From assembly GCA_040757035.1 (NCBI GenBank), contig JBFLYM010000002.1, forward strand, positions 13,726-77,725: a DNA stretch of 64,000 bases, written 5' to 3'. Below the pieces are notes generated by a model that searched no databases, was not told the origin of the DNA, and saw nothing but the letters and a program-made list of their open reading frames with translations. This stretch comes from JAHJBR01 sp040757035. GTDB lineage: Archaea; Micrarchaeota; Micrarchaeia; Anstonellales; Bilamarchaeaceae. This document shows, piece by piece, positions 50,271 through 57,559 of this stretch; the first letter of the stretch is position 1, and every line of letters begins with the position of its first letter. Both the position numbers and the translations under genes were made by a program.

Positions 50271-51434
50271 CTATTGTGCTCTTTTCCTTACTTCAGAAAC
50301 ACAATATGCTTGCTGACTGATATTAGCTACGAGCGTGCAAAGTGTTTCATTTTTTGCGTACCACGCAGTTTCAATCAAGCATATATCTCTTATTGATTCA
50401 TTGCCTATCTTCAAACATAAATCACCGCGCTGCATCATGGGAGAAATCATCGCTATACAGTTATCTTTAGATTGATTGGCAAATAGACATATTTCCGGAA
50501 TGCGTTGCTGAATTGCATAAGTTTTTACACATTCATCTTTAGTAGTTTTATCCTTCAAACATGCCAATATCTGTTGTTCATTGTTTTTTGCATTGAAAAA
50601 AAGTTCATGCGTTGCTGTTTCATTTTCTGATATACGAAAGACAAATTCGCTTCGGTTTGCTTTGTTCCACCCATTTTCTATAATCTTAGTTACCGCTCTT
50701 TTTGGTGTTCCAAAATAAGAGTAATCCATACTAACTGATAATACGTTGCTATCATTATCTACACAATACTCAAACGAATAAGTTTTAGAAACGAATAATA
50801 CCGGATCATCCTGATTCAAACCGATTTCTTTAAGGTCATCAAGTGTTAATTTTGAATAATCAAGTGTATATCTCACTATGTTACATTCCGTTCCGTTTAT
50901 ATTTCCCTTTTCTATTTTTTCATTGAATTTTGCTGCGCCGCTTTCTAGGTATATCTTCATAGCTTTGGTGGGGTCGCTAATTTTATTTGAAATCAATTTA
51001 TTTTTCATTCCCTCAAGTTCTGGCATTAAAGTTGAATTTTGCCCAATCTCTGAGCAGGAAGTGTTTTCAAAGTAAGTTACACATAGTACACTTGTATTAG
51101 AACCAAAATAACCTGATTTTTCAAAAACTGGCGTTTTTATCTTTACTATTGAGAAATCCGGCGAATGCACAATCCGAGTTTGAATTGAATAATCGTCAGG
51201 TTGGTCTACATATTCATAAGTATAGTTTTGATATTTATATGGCTTTTCTATTGCGGCAAGAACAATATTTGCCCCAATGGACAGATCTTCTTTTTGGAGC
51301 TCTTTTGAGACCCCCTCTATTGTACCGTGTGGATTTTTTTCAAGAGATCCCACTCCAACAGAGTATATTACATAACCGGCTAGAAGCGTAACTATTAGTG
51401 CAGCAAATGGCATTATAAAATTTCTGATTTCCAT
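50271..51434 (-). CDS. exported Cys-rich protein with N-terminal anchor
   Basis: 387 residues. One N-terminal membrane helix (FIMPFAALIVTLLAGYVIY), then an outer domain of about 250 residues and a Cys-rich end. The last 100 residues repeat a pattern of Cys pairs about 8-13 residues apart (LACLKDKTTKDECVK; EICLFANQSKDNC; DLCLKIGNESIRDIC; ETLCTLVANISQQAYC), likely stacked disulfide hairpins. Many Asn-x-Ser/Thr sites fit N-glycosylation. The function is unknown. It ends the run downstream of the YchF-like GTPase (4-nt gap). Confidence 0.65.
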   Translation of the reverse strand: MEIRNFIMPFAALIVTLLAGYVIYSVGVGSLEKNPHGTIEGVSKELQKEDLSIGANIVLAAIEKPYKYQNYTYEYVDQPDDYSIQTRIVHSPDFSIVKIKTPVFEKSGYFGSNTSVLCVTYFENTSCSEIGQNSTLMPELEGMKNKLISNKISDPTKAMKIYLESGAAKFNEKIEKGNINGTECNIVRYTLDYSKLTLDDLKEIGLNQDDPVLFVSKTYSFEYCVDNDSNVLSVSMDYSYFGTPKRAVTKIIENGWNKANRSEFVFRISENETATHELFFNAKNNEQQILACLKDKTTKDECVKTYAIQQRIPEICLFANQSKDNCIAMISPMMQRGDLCLKIGNESIRDICLIETAWYAKNETLCTLVANISQQAYCVSEVRKRAQ

Positions 51435-51438
51435 AAAA

Positions 51439-52590
51439 TCACCCTGAAATTATTTTGATTACATCACCATCTTTAAGGATATGATCTTTGCCGATATGCA
51501 TGTTTCTTTTTGCATCCACAGAAGAAATAAAATTTTTTGCAAGTTCTGTATGTACTTTTGTAGCCAAATCCAAAGGTGTAGAATTTTTTTGAAGGAGGAA
51601 AACATTTGGAAGTATTGTACCTTTTTTGTCGCTCCATTTATGCTCATCTTCAACCGGATAAACAGCAATCATACCGAGCATTTCATTCACTGCTTTTTCA
51701 AGCACATTCTGCACGCCTGTATTTCCATTTTCTTTTAGATATACCACTATCTTTTCAAGCGCTCTGTGTTGTTCGTCATTCGCATTTATTATTTTGAATT
51801 CTGAAGAACCGGGGATATACTCTATTACACCGCTTTTCGCCGCTTTTCTAAGCGCAAGCTCATACATTGATGAACAAAAAGCTATTCGTGGGGCGAATTT
51901 TTCCTTTAATATATTCATGGTTTCTATACATGCCAAATCTGCTTTGTTCGCTGCTATGAAAATTGGTTTTGTCTTAGTTATTTCCTTTGCAAAACTTAGT
52001 TTTTGTTCTTCATCCCAATCCAATATTTTATGCAATTCCAATTTACCAACTATAGCTTCTACTTGCGCATTGCTCACTTTCATTGAATTGAAGATATCAT
52101 AAATCGCAGAAATTGGTTTTCCTTTGACTTTATTCCAATTTCTTTCCAGAATTCCACTAATCCAATACATTATTTCTTTTTCTAGAAATTCAACTTCTTT
52201 CGCAGGATCGCAATTTTCGGTTGTTTTGCCCTCCAAATCACTTTTTCCGCTTGCGTCTATAACCTGAATAAGGGCATCGACTTGCCTGATATCATCTAAA
52301 AATTGCAATCCCAGCCCCTTTCCCAAATGTGCTTCTGGTACCAATCCAGCAACATCTATGATCTGTATTGGAACAAATCTAGTTCCATCTATGCAAGAAG
52401 AGTCACGCGGTTCGCACTTCTTTCTGAGAATTGTATGGGGGCATTGCTTCCTTATATATGCTATCGCTTTATTCGGTTCGATTGTTGTAAACGGATATGG
52501 TGCGATTTTTACGTCAGCCATTGTCAACGCAGAAAAAAAAGTGCTTTTGCCAGTATTCGGTTTCCCAACAATTCCAAGTGAAACAGCCAT
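51439..52590 (-). CDS. Obg/YchF-family GTPase
   Basis: 383 residues. G1 GIVGKPNTGKSTFFSALT at the start, G3 DVAGL in IQIIDVAGLVPEAHLGKG, G4 ANKAD in IFIAANKADLA, and a C-terminal TGS domain ending HIGKDHILKDGDVIKIISG. This is the archaeal YchF/DRG-related subgroup (about 390 residues). Its nucleotide specificity and ribosomal role are uncertain. The minus-strand promoter region (52600-52667) holds ATTAAGTACA in tandem. Confidence 0.92.
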   Translation of the reverse strand: MAVSLGIVGKPNTGKSTFFSALTMADVKIAPYPFTTIEPNKAIAYIRKQCPHTILRKKCEPRDSSCIDGTRFVPIQIIDVAGLVPEAHLGKGLGLQFLDDIRQVDALIQVIDASGKSDLEGKTTENCDPAKEVEFLEKEIMYWISGILERNWNKVKGKPISAIYDIFNSMKVSNAQVEAIVGKLELHKILDWDEEQKLSFAKEITKTKPIFIAANKADLACIETMNILKEKFAPRIAFCSSMYELALRKAAKSGVIEYIPGSSEFKIINANDEQHRALEKIVVYLKENGNTGVQNVLEKAVNEMLGMIAVYPVEDEHKWSDKKGTILPNVFLLQKNSTPLDLATKVHTELAKNFISSVDAKRNMHIGKDHILKDGDVIKIISG

Positions 52591-52618
52591 CTTATAACAC
52601 GTTTTTCTGCGATTTTCT

Positions 52619-52667
52619 GTGAATTAAGTACAGATATATATTAAGTACAAGCATATATGAATTAAGA
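52619..52667. repeat. AT-rich direct repeats between ychF and ercc4
   Basis: ATTAAGTACA occurs twice, each followed by (G)ATATAT-like sequence, and GAATTAAG flanks the unit on both sides. It overlaps the 3' end of the nuclease gene and may include the TATA box of the GTPase gene. Confidence 0.35.
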
Positions 52668-53339
52668 AGTATATAATGGGTCTTCTTCTTTGGTATAGGT
52701 CTCGTGAATTGTTTTCCATACTGCTCTTGCTTTCTTTTCACCAAGACCTTCAATTTTTAAAAAATCTTCCTCGCTCGCGCAAAAGAGCGCTTCCAAACTC
52801 CCAAAATGAATAAGCAGTTTTTTCGCCATACACGGACCTATCATCGGAAGCATCTCAACAACAGAGCGCTGGGTTTGCGCAAGGGTAAGCGATTTTCTTT
52901 TTGCGAATATTCTCATTTTTATTTTCTTCGCAAGTTGTTCGTGTTTCGCAATCGAATAAACAAGTTCGGCAGTGGATTTTTCATTTTTTGTGAAAAAAAG
53001 CGACGCGCCAAAATCTGTTATCACAGAAACATAAGCGCCCATAAGTGCTGCGCGACTAAGCGAATGTCCACTTGTTTTTTCGTTTCCCATTCCCTCTATT
53101 ACAACTATTACATTTTCAAAATTTGCACGCAAATTCCGGAGTTGGGAAAAAAACCTGCCGTCCAATATAGATGCTTCAAAATCGCTGCGCGTTTTTCTTT
53201 CTACAATTGTTTTTTCAGAACAAACAAAATCTCCAACTTCAAGCATTTTCTCTTCTACTTCTGCACCGAATTCAGAGAGAAGATTCGCAAATCCGCGCTC
53301 GCGTTTATCAACTGCAATTTTTGCTTTTTGCTCTTGCAT
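52662..53339 (-). CDS. ERCC4-type structure-specific nuclease
   Basis: About 225 residues. ERCC4 motif spread over VGDFVCSEKTIVERKTRSDF and ILDGRFFSQLRNL; tandem helix-hairpin-helix at the C-terminus (MLPMIGPCMAKKLLIHFGSL; KIEGLGEKKARAVWK). This is the XPF/Hef-type nuclease without the helicase, as in crenarchaeal XPF; it cuts branched DNA. The ATG at 53339 is preferred over a TTG at 53351 because it coincides with the leader motif GAGTATATG shared with the aroE-aroK gene. Confidence 0.88.
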   Translation of the reverse strand: MQEQKAKIAVDKRERGFANLLSEFGAEVEEKMLEVGDFVCSEKTIVERKTRSDFEASILDGRFFSQLRNLRANFENVIVVIEGMGNEKTSGHSLSRAALMGAYVSVITDFGASLFFTKNEKSTAELVYSIAKHEQLAKKIKMRIFAKRKSLTLAQTQRSVVEMLPMIGPCMAKKLLIHFGSLEALFCASEEDFLKIEGLGEKKARAVWKTIHETYTKEEDPLYTS

Positions 53340-53366
53340 ATACTCAGCCAATCAAATTACTCCGCT

Positions 53367-53390
53367 AACCAAATTTTTCCGATCGTTTGC
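53367..53390 (-). repeat. 24-nt leader segment shared with aroE-aroK
   Basis: The reverse complement is identical to 24365-24388. From it 27 nt lead to TTGGCTGAGTATATG, in which the ATG is the start of the nuclease gene at 53339. Confidence 0.6.
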
Positions 53391-53484
53391 GAATCTTCAA
53401 TATCATTTCTTCACTATCATTGGTTTTATATAGAGGCGATCAGACATGTTGGGACATGTTGGCTCATAAATCCCAGAAAAAATT

Positions 53485-53518
53485 TAAAAATTTTCCTGTG
53501 CGAAAAATTTTCCTGTGC
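53485..53518. repeat. 17-nt perfect tandem duplication
   Basis: AAAAATTTTCCTGTGCG occurs at 53485-53501 and again at 53502-53518. A shorter tandem, GACATGTTG, is at 53442 and 53452. The whole 53352-53700 gap holds the upstream regions of two divergent genes and no recognised RNA gene. Confidence 0.6.
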
Positions 53519-53578
53519 GCAAAGCGGAAAGATGCGCAAAATAATTGTAAAATAGCAGCTTTCGGCTAAGTTTAATCC

Positions 53579-53610
53579 GAAATGCGAAGCTTTTTATTTA
53601 TTTGCGGATT
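53579..53610 (+). promoter_or_regulatory. 32-nt leader/promoter element shared with L1
   Basis: Identical to the reverse complement of 48530-48561 upstream of L1. It contains TTTTTATTTATTT and lies about 90 nt before the SBDS ATG, so an SBDS transcript from it would have a leader, unlike L1. Confidence 0.55.
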
Positions 53611-53700
53611 TATTCCCATTAGACGAATATAGACAAATACCCTTTTTCTAAAAAGAGTAAGATCAAGAAAAAAAAGAGTAAGACTAAAAATGATGAAAAA

Positions 53701-54396
53701 ATGGTCGGTCTTGATAAGGCGATAATCGCCGATATCACTATAAATGGCGATGTATTTGAAATTTATGTAGATCCAGAAATGGCGAATGCGTATAAGGAGG
53801 GTAGAAAACCAGATACAAAAAATATTCTTGTAGTTGAAGAAGTATATTCTGATGCAAAAAAAGCAGAGCGCGCGAAAAGCAATGCGCTCCAGAAAGCATT
53901 TGGTACTACAGACGTGATGAAAATTCTTGAAATAATCTTAAAGAAAGGAAATCTTCAATTAACCACAGAACAAAAAAGAAAAAAAAGCGAAGAAAAATAT
54001 AAACAAATTGTAACTATCCTTATGCAAGAAACCATAGATCCAAGAACGAATGCCCCACATACTCAATCTAGAATAGAAGAAGCTTTAGAAAAAGCGCAGA
54101 TTCATATCGATCCGTTTAAAGATGCGAGAGATCAACTTCCAGATATTATTAAAGAGATAAGAGCGATAATTCCACTTAAATTTGAAAAGCTCAAAATAGC
54201 CGTGAAAATACCTGTTGAATATGCGCGTCGTTCTTACGGTACGCTAAAAAGTTGGGGAATTCTTAAAGAACAATGGATGGGCGACGGTTCACTTATTGTA
54301 GTTATAGAAATTCCGGCAGGTATACAAGGCGAGTTTTACAGTAAAATAAATAAAATGACTGCAGGAAATAACGAAACTAAGATTATAGAAAAATAA
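53701..54396 (+). CDS. ribosome maturation protein SBDS
   Basis: 231 residues. Three domains: N-terminal fold with FEIYVDPEMANAYKEGR and VEEVYSDAKKAERA, central helices (TEQKRKKSEEKYKQIVTIL) with DPRTNAPHTQSRIEEAL, and the ferredoxin-like C-terminal domain (IPLKFEKLKIAVKIP, GDGSLIVVIEIPAG). In eukaryotes it releases eIF6 from the 60S subunit; archaeal SBDS is thought to act likewise. It is usually in the exosome operon in archaea, but no rrp genes follow here. Confidence 0.95.
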   Translation: MVGLDKAIIADITINGDVFEIYVDPEMANAYKEGRKPDTKNILVVEEVYSDAKKAERAKSNALQKAFGTTDVMKILEIILKKGNLQLTTEQKRKKSEEKYKQIVTILMQETIDPRTNAPHTQSRIEEALEKAQIHIDPFKDARDQLPDIIKEIRAIIPLKFEKLKIAVKIPVEYARRSYGTLKSWGILKEQWMGDGSLIVVIEIPAGIQGEFYSKINKMTAGNNETKIIEK

Positions 54397-54423
54397 GCAT
54401 TTGAAAGTAAATATAATTATTAG

Positions 54424-56058
54424 ATGCGAAATAATAGGGAAAGTATGGATATAGCTAATGCATTCAAATCCACGTTTAGAATAATTTTCGGTAGTGAATG
54501 CAATGTCCAACTTGAAGAATTGCGAGATTACCTTTGGAAATATCATTATCCTTCTTTCAAAAAAAAATCTTCGCTTTCGAATAAGGATGTAATAGTCTCG
54601 AGCGACAAATATTGCAAAGAAGCAAAATTTGTTGCATACAATGAAATTGATTTCAATAAAAAATACATGCTCAATATCAACGAAATAAAAGATATCGATT
54701 CTATAATCAAAGCACTCTCCGACCGTTTTTATTATACTGGCAACAAAATTCTCGGAAATTCAAAATTTGTTGAAGAAAGCGATACAATAATAAACAGTTT
54801 TTATGTAAAAGATTCGCATAACATAAGCGATTCAAAATACATGGCATACTGTATGAACGCACGAAAAGGTTGCGAGTACTGTTTTGGTTCATCACATACG
54901 TTTGGAAACAAATATAGTATCCATACGGTTCTTCTTTTGGATTGCACAAGATGTTTCGAGAGTTATTATTCAATCAAATGTTCAGACCTTTTCTTTACTT
55001 TCAATTGCAACGGAACGATGCACGCAATGTTTTCCTTTAATCTTCGTTCAAAAAGATACTGCATAGGCAATCTTGAACTTGACAAAGACAAATATTTCGC
55101 GCTGCGCAAAAAACTTGTTGACGAAAGTCGGGAATATTTAGAAAAAAACAAATCATTCTACTCAATCTTTGAAATCGGCCAAAAAGAAAAACCAAATTTT
55201 TCTGATTTATGCATAAAACCAAGTCCGCCAGAACCAATGGGCAACCCAACGATAGTTGATAGTGCATTTAGATCTACGTGCAGAATAATTTTTGGAAAGG
55301 AACTCGGATCGCTGATTTCTTACGAGAATTACTTGACAACAATTATTGAGAAGCCCAAATTGCTCAAGACCTTATTTGGAAACAAAATCTGTTTTTCATA
55401 TGTGAGTATGATGTATAGATATATTCCAGAGTCGCGTCTTGTAAATTCTGACGAAGCAAATCAATTAGGAAAAATAACAATACATGCGAATGAAAAAGAT
55501 ACACTTGCGACAATTTTGGAAAAAATAAGTAAAATTGCATTTTACTGCGGAGATTATACGGAAGGTAAAAACATTAATACAGTTGAATCGCATTGGCTGT
55601 TCAATAGCATTAATGCATTTAGAACACTAGCTCCATCTGAAAGCAAAAACTGTTCCTATTCGAGTCTCTCGCTAAGTTCGGAATCGATATTTGGTTCTTA
55701 CCGTACTATAAGGTGCAAATTTTGTATGAATTGCCATTATTTGATAGATTGTGCGAGATGCTTTGAAGTAAGTGACTCTAACAATTGTTTGGACTGTTAT
55801 TTTTGCCACAACTGCGAAAACCTTGTTGAATGCATGTTTTGCTTCAATGCAAAGGCCAAACAATATGCGATTGGAAATGTTGAAATTGGAAAGGAAGATT
55901 ACATGAAAATAAAAAAACTTGTGTTGAGTGAAATTACTGCAAAATTAGAAAGAGACAAACAATTGGACTTGAACATTTACAATCTTGGCTGCTATTGTAA
56001 AAGATATACCGATCCACTAAAAAAACGTGGATCGCATATACGCAACCTGTCGAGATAA
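54424..56058 (+). CDS. two-module Cys-rich protein, paralogue B
   Basis: 544 residues, paralogue of 22767-24356. Two modules (about 8-260 and 275-530) share AFKSTFRIIF / AFRSTCRIIF, INEIKDIDSIIKALS, GNKILGNS, LLLDCTRCFE / YLIDCARCFE and SFNLRSKRYCIGNLEL / CFNAKAKQYAIGNVEI. The second module keeps CLDCYFCHNCENLVECMFCF; the first has lost several Cys there. Metal binding and a repetitive beta structure are plausible, function unknown. The last 17 residues or so are encoded by repeat copy 3. An ATG at 54445 is an alternative start. Confidence 0.7.
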   Translation: MRNNRESMDIANAFKSTFRIIFGSECNVQLEELRDYLWKYHYPSFKKKSSLSNKDVIVSSDKYCKEAKFVAYNEIDFNKKYMLNINEIKDIDSIIKALSDRFYYTGNKILGNSKFVEESDTIINSFYVKDSHNISDSKYMAYCMNARKGCEYCFGSSHTFGNKYSIHTVLLLDCTRCFESYYSIKCSDLFFTFNCNGTMHAMFSFNLRSKRYCIGNLELDKDKYFALRKKLVDESREYLEKNKSFYSIFEIGQKEKPNFSDLCIKPSPPEPMGNPTIVDSAFRSTCRIIFGKELGSLISYENYLTTIIEKPKLLKTLFGNKICFSYVSMMYRYIPESRLVNSDEANQLGKITIHANEKDTLATILEKISKIAFYCGDYTEGKNINTVESHWLFNSINAFRTLAPSESKNCSYSSLSLSSESIFGSYRTIRCKFCMNCHYLIDCARCFEVSDSNNCLDCYFCHNCENLVECMFCFNAKAKQYAIGNVEIGKEDYMKIKKLVLSEITAKLERDKQLDLNIYNLGCYCKRYTDPLKKRGSHIRNLSR

Positions 56059-56104
56059 AACCTAAAAAACAAAACCGGAAAAACTTAGTTGGTTGCGTAT
56101 ATCA
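56006..56104 (+). repeat. 99-nt structured repeat, copy 3
   Basis: Identical to copy 2 except at one loop-adjacent position and the last bases: hairpin CGATCCAC/GTGGATCG, stem ATATACGCAACC/GGTTGCGTATAT, invariant loop. Its first half overlaps the end of the upstream gene and provides its stop codon. Confidence 0.85.
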
Positions 56105-56121
56105 CATTAGTATATAGGAGT

Positions 56122-56319
56122 TTATAATCTATCAAAAACCGTCTTAAATTTCTTTCTTTTTTGCATATTTGACCAGCAATCTTTGCATATGTACAATTTC
56201 TTTGTTTTACTAACCTTTCTTGTACTTTTCTTGCATGATTCGCATACGAGTCGCTCGCAATAATTACATTTGTCTGCTTTTGCTGTCTGTTTTTTGCATC
56301 TCTCGCATGTTTGAAGCAT
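56122..56319 (-). CDS. small zinc-finger protein
   Basis: 65 residues from the ATG at 56319. Four CxxC pairs (CERC, CNYC, CESC, CKDC) form two cross-braced zinc sites, and the C-terminus is basic. The frame is open to 56370, but the bases between contain a TATA-like TTTATTTACTT at leaderless distance from 56319. RNA or DNA binding is likely; the target is unknown. Confidence 0.7.
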   Translation of the reverse strand: MLQTCERCKKQTAKADKCNYCERLVCESCKKSTRKVSKTKKLYICKDCWSNMQKRKKFKTVFDRL

Positions 56320-56382
56320 ATATTGTATAGGAAACGTAAAGTAAATAAATCTACTTTTTTCCTTAAGCAATAGTTTAAGATT

Positions 56383-56482
56383 GGATTAAACCATGTTCAT
56401 AGCCAGTGCGGGCGGCAGATTTAAATACATATTTTAAGAATTAATAATGAATTGCGCTGGCTTTAGCCTAAGTGTTTAATCC
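56383..56482. promoter_or_regulatory. long inverted repeat around the promoter of the KaiC-like gene
   Basis: GGATTAAA (56383) pairs with TTTAATCC (56475), and AGCCAGTGC (56401) with GCGCTGGCT (56454; one mismatch). The TATA-like TTTAAATACATATTTT lies in the centre (56420-56435). Arms placed symmetrically around a TATA box suggest an operator or cruciform. Confidence 0.5.
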
Positions 56483-56529
56483 ATGATGCTTTAACATGGT
56501 GCTTTAATAATGATTTAGTGGTGGATGAT

Positions 56530-57216
56530 ATGGAAAGAATAAAAACAGGTATTAGCGGTCTTGATGAAATGCTTAATGGAGGATTACCAAAAAATAAGCA
56601 TGTCGCGATCAGTGGTGGACCTGGATGTGGAAAATCTTCGTTTACATTTGAATTTCTTTATCGCGGTGTAACTTTTGGAGAAAATGGCTTATATATAACT
56701 CTTGAAGAAACCGAAGACGGAATGATAGAAAACATGAAAAATACATTTTATGAATTCAAAGATCTTGATCAATTCATAAACGAAAAGAAATTGCAAGTAA
56801 TCAAACCAGAAAAATTTGAACTTGAAGAAATCGCGGAATTAGTTGAAAATCAAATTTCGGACAATAAAGTTGGGAGAGTAATAATAGATTCTGCTACAAT
56901 GATTAGATTTTCGTTTGAAAATCAGCTTAATTACAGGCAGACGCTTTTTGAATTTTTCTCGCTTTTGAGAACGTTAGACTGTACGGTTATGATGACTCTT
57001 GAAGCATCAAATGCAAGAAAAGAAGAGCTTACATTTGATATTGAACATTTTGTGATGGATGGAATAATCAATCTTTATAATCATGAACAAGGTGAGAGAA
57101 GAGTTCGTGCATTAGAGATTTTTAAAATGAGGGGGACGGATCATTCACGCGAACTTGTACCATTCAAAGTATTACCTGATGGTATAAAGATTTACGTCGG
57201 CGAACACGTTTTCTAA
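56530..57216 (+). CDS. KaiC/RadA-like single-domain ATPase
   Basis: About 229 residues. RIKTGISGLDEMLNGGLPKN and the Walker A GGPGCGKSS are typical of KaiC-like RecA-superfamily proteins; ITLEETEDGM and the Walker B-like VIIDSATMI follow. It has one KaiC domain and no helix-hairpin-helix, so it is not RadA itself. Such proteins in archaea are signalling or regulatory ATPases. GGTGG before the ATG at 56530 serves as ribosome binding site; a GTG at 56518 is less likely. Confidence 0.85.
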   Translation: MERIKTGISGLDEMLNGGLPKNKHVAISGGPGCGKSSFTFEFLYRGVTFGENGLYITLEETEDGMIENMKNTFYEFKDLDQFINEKKLQVIKPEKFELEEIAELVENQISDNKVGRVIIDSATMIRFSFENQLNYRQTLFEFFSLLRTLDCTVMMTLEASNARKEELTFDIEHFVMDGIINLYNHEQGERRVRALEIFKMRGTDHSRELVPFKVLPDGIKIYVGEHVF

Positions 57217-57226
57217 GGTTTGTATT

Positions 57227-57541
57227 ATGAAACAACAAGATGTGCTTTATCTTATTTTCTGGTCGCTCATAATCGCGTTTGTATTATTTTTTGCTGGTTT
57301 CGGAAATAAAGCAGCATTTCTTTTTTGTTTTTCGCTTGTTGGTATAGTATTTGTTGAGCGATTAGAGAGTATAACATATGCGAGCGGAGCAATATTTCTT
57401 GCGCTTGCATTTACCATATATCTTGGAAAAACACTATCATTCATCGGACAATTATTTATGGCTTCATTGATTTTTCTACTTCTTCCATTTATACTTTTTG
57501 GAGTAAGAAAGAGAATACGCGCAACTAAAGAGATAAGATAG
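57227..57541 (+). CDS. small membrane protein
   Basis: 104 residues with about four hydrophobic segments (VLYLIFWSLIIAFVLFFAGF, AAFLFCFSLVGIVFVERL, AIFLALAFTIYLGKTL, LFMASLIFLLLPFILFG) and a basic end. It starts 10 nt after the KaiC-like gene and is followed 18 nt on by ileS. I recognise no family. Confidence 0.6.
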   Translation: MKQQDVLYLIFWSLIIAFVLFFAGFGNKAAFLFCFSLVGIVFVERLESITYASGAIFLALAFTIYLGKTLSFIGQLFMASLIFLLLPFILFGVRKRIRATKEIR

Positions 57542-57559
57542 ATAACAATAGGTTTTTGT

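Noticed and set aside
53395..53575. Possible SRP or RNase P RNA between ercc4 and SBDS
   Set aside because: GGAA and AGCAGC occur, but the pairing expected for the SRP S domain is missing and the region is too short and repeat-rich.
3369..56104. CRISPR array
   Set aside because: The repeats are tens of kilobases apart, about 99 nt long and not regularly spaced; no cas genes are present.
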